Shown here piece by piece: positions 50,518-59,506 of a stretch of 64,000 bases of DNA. The stretch's first letter is position 1. Every line of letters begins with the position of its first letter. Under the pieces are notes generated by a model. That model was not told where the DNA came from. It saw nothing but the letters and a program-made list of their open reading frames with translations, and did no database searches. The translations under genes and the position numbers were made by a program. Source of the stretch: HKCCE3408 sp039183205 (GTDB lineage: Bacteria > Pseudomonadota > Alphaproteobacteria > Rhodobacterales > Rhodobacteraceae); the NCBI GenBank assembly GCA_039183205.1, contig JBCDBR010000004.1:62001-126000 (forward strand), read 5' to 3'.

Positions 50518-52269
50518 TCAGTTCCAGCAGCTTACCAAAACCGTCATGTCCGAGCCCAACCGCGCCAGGGCTTGCGCGCCGAGATTGGGCCCGGTTTCGG
50601 TTTGCGGCGCTGCCCCGGGGGCGAGCAGCCCAGCCTCTGCCAGCGCTTCGCGAACAACATCTGCGCTGAGCGAAAAGGCGACGCCGGGCGGCAAGGTGCG
50701 CCCGGTCGAGGGCTGCGGCAACAGCATCCCGGTGACACGGCCGCTTGGGTCTAATACCGGGCCACCGGCCTCGCTGGGCTCGGTGGTCGTCAGTTCCAGT
50801 CGGGTGAGGCGGGTATCGCCGTCAAGACCGCTGGCCTCTTCCAGCGTGCCGATATTCAGCGAAGCCGCCCCAAGCGCCCCTTCGAACGGGAACCCGGCCA
50901 CAGCGACCTGGGTGCCGCGGCGCGGTTGGTTCGGTGCCAGATCGGCGAAGGCCATCGGCGACAGCGCCGCGACCGGTGCCAAGACCGCAAGTCCGAGCGC
51001 GTCGTCGCGCGCCACAAGCTCTGCCTCATAGACCCCATCGATCAATAGCCGCGTGCATTGGCCGGCGACGATTTCGGATGTCGTGACCACCGCCCCGGTT
51101 TGCGTGACATAAAACCCGGTGCGGCGCAGATCGGGCATGCGAACCTCAAGCCCGGCCAAAAGGTCTTCGGCCTCGGCCGTCTCTGGGCTGATCGCACCGG
51201 GGTCGAGCACGCCTGGCAGGGTCGTGAAACTCTCCTGCATCATGGGCAGAACGCGGGCGATTTGATCATCGCGCTCGGGCGGCCAAATCAACGTGAAGCC
51301 CTTGATCTGCCCGTCTCGCAAATAGGCTTCGGTATGGCTGCGCAGGCTGGCCGATTGGCCGGTCAGCAAAAAGCTGTCGCCGTCGCGGCGGCGCTCACCG
51401 TCAAGCGGCACGATCTCCAGCGTCTGCATAATCTCATAGAGCCCGCCCAATGTGCGCGAGGTGCCGTCTTGGCTGATCAGCAAAATGCGCACGCCGCTGT
51501 CGTTGATGCTTTCGTATTGTGCGAACGGGAATTCATAGAGATCGAATTCGACCATTGCCATCGGCATGTTCATCTCAATTCCGGCGCGCCCGTCGACGAC
51601 GATGCGCATGCCAAGCGCGTCAAGCTCGGCCCGGTAATCGTCCAGCAGTTCCGCGCGTTGCCGTGTGGTCAAAACGCCAGTGGCCTCGTAGCCTTTGCCT
51701 GCCTGCCAGGCCTGCATTGAGGCGCGTGTGCCGGGCCCGAAGGCACCGTCGATACCGCTGTTGTAAAGTCCAAACCACTGGAGCGCGATTTGCATCGTCT
51801 CGCGCTGTGTCCTGTCAAGCTGCGCCTCCGATTGGCGTGCCTCGGCCGGGGTCTCATCGATCAGCGTGTCTGGTGCTGCGGTTTCCGGTACAGCCTGCGC
51901 CTCTAGGATCGGTTCGGCCGTAATCGGCGCGGGCACGGCGCCAACGGGAAAGATCTGTTCGGCATAAATTTGGCGGACTTCGACATACGCATCGCCCGGC
52001 AAAAGGCCTTGAGCGGACAATTGGGCCAGTCGCTGGTCCGCCGCGGGCTGAGACAGGGGACCGACGGCAATTGCGTACCAGCCCGAGGCCAAGCGATAGG
52101 CCCGGATATCGGGGATCAGCTGTGCATAGGCTTCGACCCGTGTCTGCGTGGTCGCCAAATCGGGATAAGCTTCAATCTGCACATAGGCTTGGCCTTGTGC
52201 AGCCGCCGGCCCCGTCCAAACGCCCAAACCCAAGCCAAAAAGCAATAAAAGCGTAAAAAACGCGCGCAT
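50518..52269 (-). CDS. Exported SPOR/peptidoglycan-binding protein with a catalytically dead trypsin-like domain
   Basis: 583 residues from MRAFFTLLLLFGLG, signal peptide to about residue 25 (PAAAQ). Residues ~28-105 resemble a SPOR-type repeat (QAYVQIEAYPDLATTQTRVE). Residues ~150-210 are a peptidoglycan-binding domain (LQWFGLYNSGIDGAFGPGTR). Residues ~355-555 follow the HtrA/trypsin fold, but the triad is replaced: TTSEIV where TNxHVV is expected (His to Glu399), LGLAVL for DLAVL (Asp to Gly426) and SEAGGPV for NSGGPV (Ser to Ala501). It is therefore likely a binding or scaffold protein in the periplasm or envelope. The last residues contain a lone Cys (SCWN). Confidence 0.85.
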   Translation of the reverse strand: MRAFFTLLLLFGLGLGVWTGPAAAQGQAYVQIEAYPDLATTQTRVEAYAQLIPDIRAYRLASGWYAIAVGPLSQPAADQRLAQLSAQGLLPGDAYVEVRQIYAEQIFPVGAVPAPITAEPILEAQAVPETAAPDTLIDETPAEARQSEAQLDRTQRETMQIALQWFGLYNSGIDGAFGPGTRASMQAWQAGKGYEATGVLTTRQRAELLDDYRAELDALGMRIVVDGRAGIEMNMPMAMVEFDLYEFPFAQYESINDSGVRILLISQDGTSRTLGGLYEIMQTLEIVPLDGERRRDGDSFLLTGQSASLRSHTEAYLRDGQIKGFTLIWPPERDDQIARVLPMMQESFTTLPGVLDPGAISPETAEAEDLLAGLEVRMPDLRRTGFYVTQTGAVVTTSEIVAGQCTRLLIDGVYEAELVARDDALGLAVLAPVAALSPMAFADLAPNQPRRGTQVAVAGFPFEGALGAASLNIGTLEEASGLDGDTRLTRLELTTTEPSEAGGPVLDPSGRVTGMLLPQPSTGRTLPPGVAFSLSADVVREALAEAGLLAPGAAPQTETGPNLGAQALARLGSDMTVLVSCWN

Positions 52270-52461
52270 CATCGTCACATCCATATTTGCACCAGGCCGC
52301 GCGCCGGCGCCGCCCTGACCTCAACGCCCGGAACCTAGCGTCTGCGGCTGGATTTGCACCCCGAAAGTGCACTTCTGCGGCGGATCGCGGCTAAGTGTTG
52401 CAGTGATTGACCAGACCGGCACCCGCCGCTAGGTAGGCGCGCGTTCCGCCCTGAGGAAGTT

Positions 52462-53391
52462 ATGCCCCAAACAGACCCGCCCCGCAGCTTTCAAGAGATG
52501 ATTTTGCGCCTCTCCGCATATTGGGCGGACAAAGGTTGTGCGATGCTACAGCCCTACGACATGGAAGTCGGTGCGGGCACCTTTCACCCGGCAACAACGA
52601 TGCGGGCATTGGGGCCGGTGCCGTGGATTGCAGCCTATGTTCAACCGTCGCGTCGGCCAACCGATGGCCGATATGGCGACAGCCCAAACCGCTGGCAGCA
52701 TTATTACCAGTTCCAGGTCATCATCAAACCGTCGCCGCCGGATTTTCAGGCGCTCTATCTGGGATCCCTCGCAGCGATCGGGATCGATATGGACCTCCAT
52801 GACATCCGATTTGTCGAAGACGATTGGGAAAGCCCGACCTTGGGCGCCTGGGGGCTCGGCTGGGAGGTCTGGTGCGACGGCATGGAGGTCAGCCAATTCA
52901 CTTATTTCCAACAGGTTGGTGGGCATGATTGCCACCCCGTCTCGGGCGAATTGACGTATGGCTTAGAGCGCTTGGCGATGTACATCCTGGGCTATGATGA
53001 CGGCAATGAAATGCCGTGGAACGACCCGGATGCGGAGATCCCCTTGACCTATGGCGATGTGTTTCGCGAGGCCGAAGCGCAATATGCGCGCTGGAATTTC
53101 GACATCGCCGATACCGCCCTTTTGATGCGCCATTTCGAGGATGCCGAACAGGAATGCGCGGCGATCCTGGCCGAACCGGCGGTCGATCCGCGCACCGGCC
53201 GGACGATCGTGATGGCGCTGCCGGCCTATGATCAGTGCATCAAGGCGAGCCATCTGTTTAATCTGCTCGATGCACGCGGCGTGATTTCGGTGACCGAGCG
53301 GCAGGCCTATATCGGCCGTGTCCGGGCCTTGGCCAAGGCCTGTGCGGATGCGTTTTTACAGACCGCGGCGGGCGGTGCTGCGGCTCCATGA
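52462..53391 (+). CDS. glyQ: Glycine-tRNA ligase alpha subunit
   Basis: 309 residues. SFQEMILRLSAYWADKGCAM, PYDMEVGAGTFHPATTMRAL and QYYQFQVIIKPSP-type YYQFQVIIKPSPPDFQALYL are the GlyQ class II catalytic blocks. It charges tRNA-Gly with the beta subunit. The stop overlaps the next start; the tetrameric partner glyS follows after one small gene. Confidence 0.97.
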   Translation: MPQTDPPRSFQEMILRLSAYWADKGCAMLQPYDMEVGAGTFHPATTMRALGPVPWIAAYVQPSRRPTDGRYGDSPNRWQHYYQFQVIIKPSPPDFQALYLGSLAAIGIDMDLHDIRFVEDDWESPTLGAWGLGWEVWCDGMEVSQFTYFQQVGGHDCHPVSGELTYGLERLAMYILGYDDGNEMPWNDPDAEIPLTYGDVFREAEAQYARWNFDIADTALLMRHFEDAEQECAAILAEPAVDPRTGRTIVMALPAYDQCIKASHLFNLLDARGVISVTERQAYIGRVRALAKACADAFLQTAAGGAAAP

Positions 53392-53909
53392 GAAGCGGAC
53401 AAATCATGGCAATCGCGATTGTTGCGGCTACAGCCGTTTTTGGCGTCGGGGTTTGGTACAGCCAAACCTATGCCTGGTATGTCGAGTTGACGGATGAGAC
53501 GGTCTTCATGACGCGCTATGACGGCGTGACCGAGCCCTTACCGGTCGCGGCGTTTGAAGGCATCGACGCCGAGACCTCGCCGCTGCGCTACCGCGCTTGT
53601 TTTACGACGGATTTGAGCTTGCCCACACTGAGCGAGACCTACCAAGCCTATGCGCCGGCGGTGCCATTGAACGCGCCGGGCTGGTTTTCCTGCTTCCAGG
53701 CAGAGCAAATTGGTGCGGCGGTGGAGGCCGGCGAAGCCCTGGCCTTTCTCGGTCAACAAAATAGACCTTACGGCTTTGACATTGTCGTGGCCATTGACGC
53801 AGCGGGGCAGGGTTATGCCTGGCCGCAGATCAACCCCTGTGGCGAGGCGAGCTTTGGCGGGGATCCCTTGCCGCCAGGCTGCCCGGTCGCGCCGGAAAGG
53901 ACGGAGTGA
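53388..53909 (+). CDS. Small membrane-anchored protein between glyQ and glyS
   Basis: 173 residues. One N-terminal membrane helix (AIAIVAATAVFGVGVWYS) as uncleaved anchor, then a small periplasmic domain with Cys residues (YRACFTTDLS, GWFSCFQAEQ, INPCGEAS, PPGCPVA) that could form two disulfides. It overlaps glyQ (ATGA) and glyS (TGATG), so all three are coupled. I recall such genes (DUF6446-like) at this position in Rhodobacterales; function unknown. Confidence 0.85.
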   Translation: MRSGQIMAIAIVAATAVFGVGVWYSQTYAWYVELTDETVFMTRYDGVTEPLPVAAFEGIDAETSPLRYRACFTTDLSLPTLSETYQAYAPAVPLNAPGWFSCFQAEQIGAAVEAGEALAFLGQQNRPYGFDIVVAIDAAGQGYAWPQINPCGEASFGGDPLPPGCPVAPERTE

Positions 53910-55972
53910 TGCCCGATCTATTGCTGGAGCTGTTGTCCGAGGAAATCCCGGCCGGGATGCAGGCCAAAGCCGGCGCCGATCTGAAGCGTCTGGTCACCGA
54001 CGCGCTGGTTGAGGCTGGATTGACCTATGCCTCAGCCGGTGCCTTTTGGGGGCCGCGGCGGCTGACCCTGGTCCTTGAAGCGCTGTCGGCCGAAAGCCCC
54101 ACCCTTACCGAAGAGCGCAAAGGTCCGCGTGTCGATGCCCCGGACAAAGCCGTCGAGGGCTTTCTGCGCGCCACCGGTTTGAGCCGCGATCAACTGGACG
54201 TCCGCGATGACAAAAAGGGCCAGATCTACGTGGCGCGCCTAACCAAAGATGGCCGGCCGGCGCGTGAGATCGTCGCTGATTGCCTGCCGGGCATCCTGCA
54301 AAGCTTTCCGTGGCCGAAATCCATGCGATGGGGTGCTGGCAGCTTGCGTTGGGTCCGACCCTTGCACCGCATTTTGTGCATTTTGCACGATGAGACAGGT
54401 GCGGAGATTGTGCCCTTTGAGGTCGGGGGCATTCAATCCAGCGATGTGACCGAGGGCCATCGCTTCATGGCGCCAGGCGAATTTTCTGTATCTTCGTTTG
54501 AGGATTACGAGGCGAACTTAAAGTCACGCTATGTCGTTTTGTCGGCAGATATGCGCGCCGAGACCATCTGGCATGACGCCACAAACCTCGCCTTTGCCGC
54601 CGGGCTAGAGGTCGTGGAGGATCCCGCCCTTTTGACCGAGGTTGCGGGTCTTGTGGAATGGCCTGTTGCCCTTATGGGTGAAATTGGTGCCGATTTTCTC
54701 GATCTTCCGGCCGAGGTGCTGCAAAGCTCGATGGCCGAACATCAGCGGTATTTTTCGGTGCGCAACCCCGCGACCGACCGCATCGAACGCTTCATCGCGG
54801 TTGCAAACCGCGAAACGACCGATCAGGGCGCGACGATCTTGGCGGGCAACGGACGCGTTCTGGCCGCGCGACTGGCCGATGCGAAGTTCTTTTGGGAAAA
54901 CGATTTGCGCGTTGCGCGGGCAGGGATGGCGGATTGGCTCGACGCGCTGCAGAGCGTCACGTTTCATGCCAAGCTCGGATCGGTTGCGGACCGCATAGGC
55001 CGGATCGAGGAACTGGCCGCCGACATTGCGCCACGCGTCGGGGCAGAGCCTGATGCGGCCGCCCGTGCTGCGCGCCTGGCCAAGGCCGATTTAAGCTCCG
55101 AGATGGTCTTTGAATTCCCTGAACTTCAAGGGGTTATGGGCCGGTATTACATTCAAGAGGCTGGCCATGACGCGGCGATTGCTGCGGTCGCGGAAGACCA
55201 TTACAAGCCCTTGGGACCGCGCGATGCGGTACCGAGTGGCGCCCTGTCCATCGCCGTCGCTTTGGCCGAAAAGCTTGATATCCTAGCTGGATTTTGGGCC
55301 ATCGACGAAAAGCCGACCGGGTCGAAAGACCCGTTTGCGCTGCGCCGCGCGGCACTGGGTGTGATCCGGATCGTATTGACCCATCGCTTGCGCCTGCCAC
55401 TTGATCCATTGATTGCAAAGGCGCATGCCGCGGCCGAGCTCGACGACCTGCGGGGCTTTTTTCATGACCGGCTGAAAGTGCATTTGCGCGATGAAGGCGT
55501 CCGGCACGACGTCATCGATGCGGTGATCGGGATGCCGGGCAATGACGATCTGACGCTGGTGACCGCGCGGGCCCGGGCGTTGCAAGCCTTTCTGGACACG
55601 CCGGATGGGGAGAACCTTGTTCTGGGATATAAACGCGCGGCCAATATATTGGCTCAGGCGGAGGCCGCCGACGGGGTCGAATACCGCTTTGGCGCGGATG
55701 CCAAATATGCCGAGGATGCGCGGGAACGGGCGCTCTTTTCGGCGCTCGCGGAGGCCAGCGGGCACGTGCGTGAGGCCCTGGAGGCCGAGGATTTCGCGGC
55801 TGCGATGGGTGAGATGGCAACACTTCGTTCACCGATTGACGCCTTTTTCGATCACGTCCAGGTCAATACCGACAGCCAAATCCTGCGTCGCAACCGTCTG
55901 AATTTACTGCATGAAATCACGGAAATCTGCGACCAGATCGCGGATCTGTCGCGCCTGGAAGGCAAATCTTAA
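53909..55972 (+). CDS. glyS: Glycine-tRNA ligase beta subunit
   Basis: 687 residues from MPDLLLELLSEEIPAGMQ; ATG overlaps the preceding TGA. Conserved blocks: TYASAGAFWGPRRLTLVLE, PWPKSMRWGAGSLRWVRPLH, and NDLRVARAGMADWLDALQSV-type region; the C-terminal ALPHA-like anticodon domain is present (FFDHVQVNTDSQILRRNRLN). Works with GlyQ. Confidence 0.97.
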   Translation: MPDLLLELLSEEIPAGMQAKAGADLKRLVTDALVEAGLTYASAGAFWGPRRLTLVLEALSAESPTLTEERKGPRVDAPDKAVEGFLRATGLSRDQLDVRDDKKGQIYVARLTKDGRPAREIVADCLPGILQSFPWPKSMRWGAGSLRWVRPLHRILCILHDETGAEIVPFEVGGIQSSDVTEGHRFMAPGEFSVSSFEDYEANLKSRYVVLSADMRAETIWHDATNLAFAAGLEVVEDPALLTEVAGLVEWPVALMGEIGADFLDLPAEVLQSSMAEHQRYFSVRNPATDRIERFIAVANRETTDQGATILAGNGRVLAARLADAKFFWENDLRVARAGMADWLDALQSVTFHAKLGSVADRIGRIEELAADIAPRVGAEPDAAARAARLAKADLSSEMVFEFPELQGVMGRYYIQEAGHDAAIAAVAEDHYKPLGPRDAVPSGALSIAVALAEKLDILAGFWAIDEKPTGSKDPFALRRAALGVIRIVLTHRLRLPLDPLIAKAHAAAELDDLRGFFHDRLKVHLRDEGVRHDVIDAVIGMPGNDDLTLVTARARALQAFLDTPDGENLVLGYKRAANILAQAEAADGVEYRFGADAKYAEDARERALFSALAEASGHVREALEAEDFAAAMGEMATLRSPIDAFFDHVQVNTDSQILRRNRLNLLHEITEICDQIADLSRLEGKS

Positions 55973-56018
55973 TCACTGTCATTCATGTGCTATGGGCAGG
56001 CAGTGACCTAGACAGCGT

Positions 56019-56029
56019 AACCTTAGGTT
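56019..56029. promoter_or_regulatory. Short palindrome AACCTTAGGTT upstream of the ppdK-like gene
   Basis: 5-bp perfect arms around a central base, 35 bp before the ppdK-like start. Position suits an operator in the promoter or leader; it is short enough to be chance. Confidence 0.25.
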
Positions 56030-56063
56030 GTATTCTTTGCTGCATGTGCAAAGGAGCGGGGCG

Positions 56064-58604
56064 ATGCTGACAACGCCCGATTTTACGGAAATCACGTCGC
56101 GGGCCGATATCGCAACGGCCCGGCATGGTAATCGTGCCAAATGCCTGCAACGCTTGGTTCGGTTGCGCTTACCGGTGCCGCTGACGGTTGCGTTGTCGTT
56201 TGACACGGTGCGCGCGATCGCGGCGGGACGGATGCCGGATATGGCCGCGTTGATGGGTATTTTCGGCGAAGGACGGCTTGTCTCCGTGCGCTCCTCCAGC
56301 CAGACGGCCGATTGGGGCGGGCCGGGCACAATTCTCAATATCGGTATGAACGACGCGGTGACCGAACGTCTTGCCGAAACCCATGGCCGCGATGCAGCGG
56401 ACCAGCTTTATCTCAACTTTATAAGGTCTTATGCTGTCGAGGTTTTGCGATTGGACGCCGATTTGTTCGATGGCACCATGACCCCACGGCTTGCCAAGGC
56501 CCATTTCGAAGACGAAATGGAAGAGCCGTTCCCGCAAGACCCGACCGTGCAATTGACCGAGGTTCTGCGGTCGATGGCGCGCGCATGGGAAGGCACGACC
56601 GCGCGGCTATTGCGCCAGGCGCAAGGGGCGCCCGAGGATGCAGGCCTTGGCCTGGTCGTACAACGTATGGCCTTGGGCATCGGCGAGGGGCTCTCGGGCT
56701 CTGGCGTGGCACAATTTGTGTCGCCGGTGACCGGGGAGGCGCAGATCACTGGCCGGTACCTGCCGCAGGGCCAAGGACGCGCGGCGCTCAGCGAAGATAA
56801 GGCGCAGTTCATTGAAAGCGACCCAAGAGGCCCTGCGCTTGAGGATACGGCGCCGGAGATCACCCAAGCCCTGCGCGAGGCCGCCGCGCTCATGCGCACG
56901 CGCTTGCGCGAAGAGATGCAGATCGAATTCACGCTGATGAACGGTGCGCTGTCGATCCTGGATGCCGTCCGTTGCCCGCGATCTGCGCGCGCCGAAGTCG
57001 AGATCGCTGTTGCGATGGCCGAGGATGGCGTAATCTCCCGCGCCGACGCAATCAGCCGTATCCCGCCCTTCACGCTCAATCAGATGCTGCACCGCCAAGT
57101 GAGCCCCGATGCGAGCCGCGATGTCCTGACCCGCGGCATTGCGGCGGCTCCTGGGGCGGCGACCGGTCGGATCGTCTTTACCGCCGCCGCTGCGCAGGCC
57201 GCTGCGGCGCAGGACGAAGCATCGATCCTGGTCCGGCGGGAAACCAGCCCTGAGGATATTCGTGGGATGCATGCGGCCCATTCGATCCTGACCGAACGCG
57301 GCGGCACCACCAGTCATGCGGCCGTGATTGCCCGGGGTTTGGGCCTGCCTTGCGTGACCGGGGCGACGCATCTGCAAATCGATCAACGTAAGAAAACGCT
57401 GACCGTTCCGGGCCGCAAGGTCTTTCACGAAGGTGATATTATCACCGTCGATGGCTCCTCTGGCGACGTTCTGGTCGGCGCCCCGGACTTGATCGAGCCC
57501 GCGCTTGGGGGCGCATTTGCCAAGCTGATGGCCTGGGCGGATGACGCACGCGATATCGGCATCCGGTGTAATGCCGATACCAAGGAGGATGTCGATGCGG
57601 CGCTGCAATTCGGTGTCGATGGCATCGGCCTCTGCCGCACCGAACATATGTTTTTCGACCCGGTCCGCCTGACCGTTATGCGCGAGATGATCTTTGCCGA
57701 AGACGGGCAGGATCGGGAGGCCGCTTTGGCCCGGTTATTGCCGATGCAACGTGCTGATTTTGCGGAACTTTTGGCGTTGATGGGCGATAGGCCGGTCTGT
57801 ATCCGCCTCTTCGACCCGCCGCTTCATGAGTTTCTGCCGGGCAATCGCGATGGCATCCGGGCCTTGGCTGAGGCCTTGGATATGCCGGTCAGTCAGATCA
57901 ATGCGCGCATCGAGGCGTTACAGGAATTTAACCCGATGTTGGGCATGCGCGGCGTGCGGTTGGGCATCACCGAGCCTGAGATCTACGAAATGCAGGCGCG
58001 CGCGATCTTTGAGGCCACAATCGAAGTCGCCGGGGCGTCGCAACCTGTCGTTCCGGAGATCATGATCCCCGTCGTCTCTGCGATGAAAGAGGTTGAATTG
58101 GTCAAAGCGCGGATCGATGCGGTGGCGTTGGCTGTGCGTTCAGAGACCGGCAAGGATTTTGACTATAAGCTCGGCGTTATGGTTGAAACCCCGCGTGCGG
58201 CCCTGCGCGCGGCGGAAATTGCCGAACATTCGGCGTTTTTGTCCTTTGGGACCAACGATTTGACACAGATGACATATGGGCTCAGCCGCGATGATGCAGG
58301 GCGCTTTATGTCGGCCTATGTCAGCCAGGGGGTGTTCCACGAAGACCCGTTCCAGCGACTTGATACCGAAGGTGTGGGCGAATTGCTTTTGCTGGGGGCG
58401 GGGCGCGCGCGGCGGGAGCGCGCGGACATCACCTTGGCGATATGCGGTGAACATGGTGCGCATCCCGATGCCATCGCCTTTTCAAGAGAGGCCGGATTTC
58501 ACTACATTTCCTGCTCGCCCTATCGGGTGCCGGTGGCGAAACTTGCCGCCGCTCAACTTGCTGTAAAGGGCGGCGCGGTTACAGATCCCGCCACGCTCGG
58601 CTAG
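56064..58604 (+). CDS. Pyruvate phosphate dikinase-like protein (divergent)
   Basis: 846 residues from MLTTPDFTEITSRADIA, shorter than typical PPDK (~875-890). The phosphohistidine domain is intact: LTERGGTTSHAAVIARGLGL (His418). The PEP/pyruvate barrel is intact: DGIGLCRTEHMFFDPVRLTV, CIRLFDPPLHEFLP, FGTNDLTQMTYGLSRDDAGR and ICGEHGAHP. The N-terminal ATP-grasp part differs: RSSSQTADWGGPGTILNIGM replaces the classical RSGARASMPGMMDT block. It may interconvert pyruvate and PEP, or be a related phosphotransferase with altered nucleotide site. Transcribed alone after glyS. Confidence 0.85.
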   Translation: MLTTPDFTEITSRADIATARHGNRAKCLQRLVRLRLPVPLTVALSFDTVRAIAAGRMPDMAALMGIFGEGRLVSVRSSSQTADWGGPGTILNIGMNDAVTERLAETHGRDAADQLYLNFIRSYAVEVLRLDADLFDGTMTPRLAKAHFEDEMEEPFPQDPTVQLTEVLRSMARAWEGTTARLLRQAQGAPEDAGLGLVVQRMALGIGEGLSGSGVAQFVSPVTGEAQITGRYLPQGQGRAALSEDKAQFIESDPRGPALEDTAPEITQALREAAALMRTRLREEMQIEFTLMNGALSILDAVRCPRSARAEVEIAVAMAEDGVISRADAISRIPPFTLNQMLHRQVSPDASRDVLTRGIAAAPGAATGRIVFTAAAAQAAAAQDEASILVRRETSPEDIRGMHAAHSILTERGGTTSHAAVIARGLGLPCVTGATHLQIDQRKKTLTVPGRKVFHEGDIITVDGSSGDVLVGAPDLIEPALGGAFAKLMAWADDARDIGIRCNADTKEDVDAALQFGVDGIGLCRTEHMFFDPVRLTVMREMIFAEDGQDREAALARLLPMQRADFAELLALMGDRPVCIRLFDPPLHEFLPGNRDGIRALAEALDMPVSQINARIEALQEFNPMLGMRGVRLGITEPEIYEMQARAIFEATIEVAGASQPVVPEIMIPVVSAMKEVELVKARIDAVALAVRSETGKDFDYKLGVMVETPRAALRAAEIAEHSAFLSFGTNDLTQMTYGLSRDDAGRFMSAYVSQGVFHEDPFQRLDTEGVGELLLLGAGRARRERADITLAICGEHGAHPDAIAFSREAGFHYISCSPYRVPVAKLAAAQLAVKGGAVTDPATLG

Positions 58605-58675
58605 TCCGAATCTTCTGAAATTCACCAATTGCGGCCCCTAGGTCTTGGGGTGCAGGCCTAGCCGTATGCGAGATC

Positions 58676-59440
58676 ATGGATCGATTTGTTCTGAAACTAT
58701 CCCGCGGTTATCCCCAAAGGATCGATTTGTGTGTGAATCGCGCAGTGGGGGCTGCAACGTATATGGGTGGCACGTGTCTTGGGGCATTTGTCGCATGTCT
58801 TGGGGTGATGTTTGCCGCGCTCGCCATGCCGGTCGCTGCGCAGGTCACCGCAAGCTCTGCGACCGATCCCACCGGGGGGATCGACTTTAGACTTTCAGGG
58901 TTGATGGGCGTGGAGCATGCCGCAACCCAAGATCTGAGCTATACGCAATTGCAGCGCCTTGGCAGTACCTTTGTTCCGTCCGCGCGCGGCGATGAACTTG
59001 CCCTGCCGAGCGCGCAAGATTTGGATGCGCGGCCCGCGCTTCGCGGCGCTGAGGCGTGGGAATGCTTGACCCAGGCGCTTTATTTCGAAGCGCGCGGTGA
59101 GACCGTCGAAGGTCAATTCGCCGTGGCAGAGGTCATTTTGAACCGCGTCGATGACCCACGATATCCAGCGACCGTGTGCGACGTGATTAACGAAGGGACG
59201 GGGCGGCGCTATGCTTGCCAATTCACCTATACCTGTGACGGGCGTGCCGAAACCGTTGACGATATCGTGTTATGGAACCGGATGGGGCATATCGCGCAGA
59301 TGATGCTGGACGGTCATCCGCGCCGCCTGACCGATGGCGCCACGCATTACCATGCCAATTGGGTCAATCCACGATGGGCACAGACCTTTCCACAGACAGC
59401 CGAAATCGGCGTCCATCTTTTTTATCGCAGGCCACTTTAG
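58676..59440 (+). CDS. SleB-type cell wall hydrolase
   Basis: 254 residues; start at 58676 is uncertain and 58763 (MGGTCLGAFVACLG, a better signal peptide) is an alternative. The Hydrolase_2/SleB domain occupies residues ~120-254: CLTQALYFEARGETVEGQFA (catalytic Glu), VAEVILNRVDDPRYPATVCD, CQFTYTCDG and ATHYHANWVNPRWAQ. Such enzymes are lytic transglycosylase-like and act on peptidoglycan in the periplasm. Confidence 0.9.
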   Translation: MDRFVLKLSRGYPQRIDLCVNRAVGAATYMGGTCLGAFVACLGVMFAALAMPVAAQVTASSATDPTGGIDFRLSGLMGVEHAATQDLSYTQLQRLGSTFVPSARGDELALPSAQDLDARPALRGAEAWECLTQALYFEARGETVEGQFAVAEVILNRVDDPRYPATVCDVINEGTGRRYACQFTYTCDGRAETVDDIVLWNRMGHIAQMMLDGHPRRLTDGATHYHANWVNPRWAQTFPQTAEIGVHLFYRRPL

Positions 59441-59506
59441 AGGATTGCACGCGGAGATGTCGGCCGCTACCTCGGCGCGCAGGGCGTTTCCATCAGGGGT
59501 CGTGCG

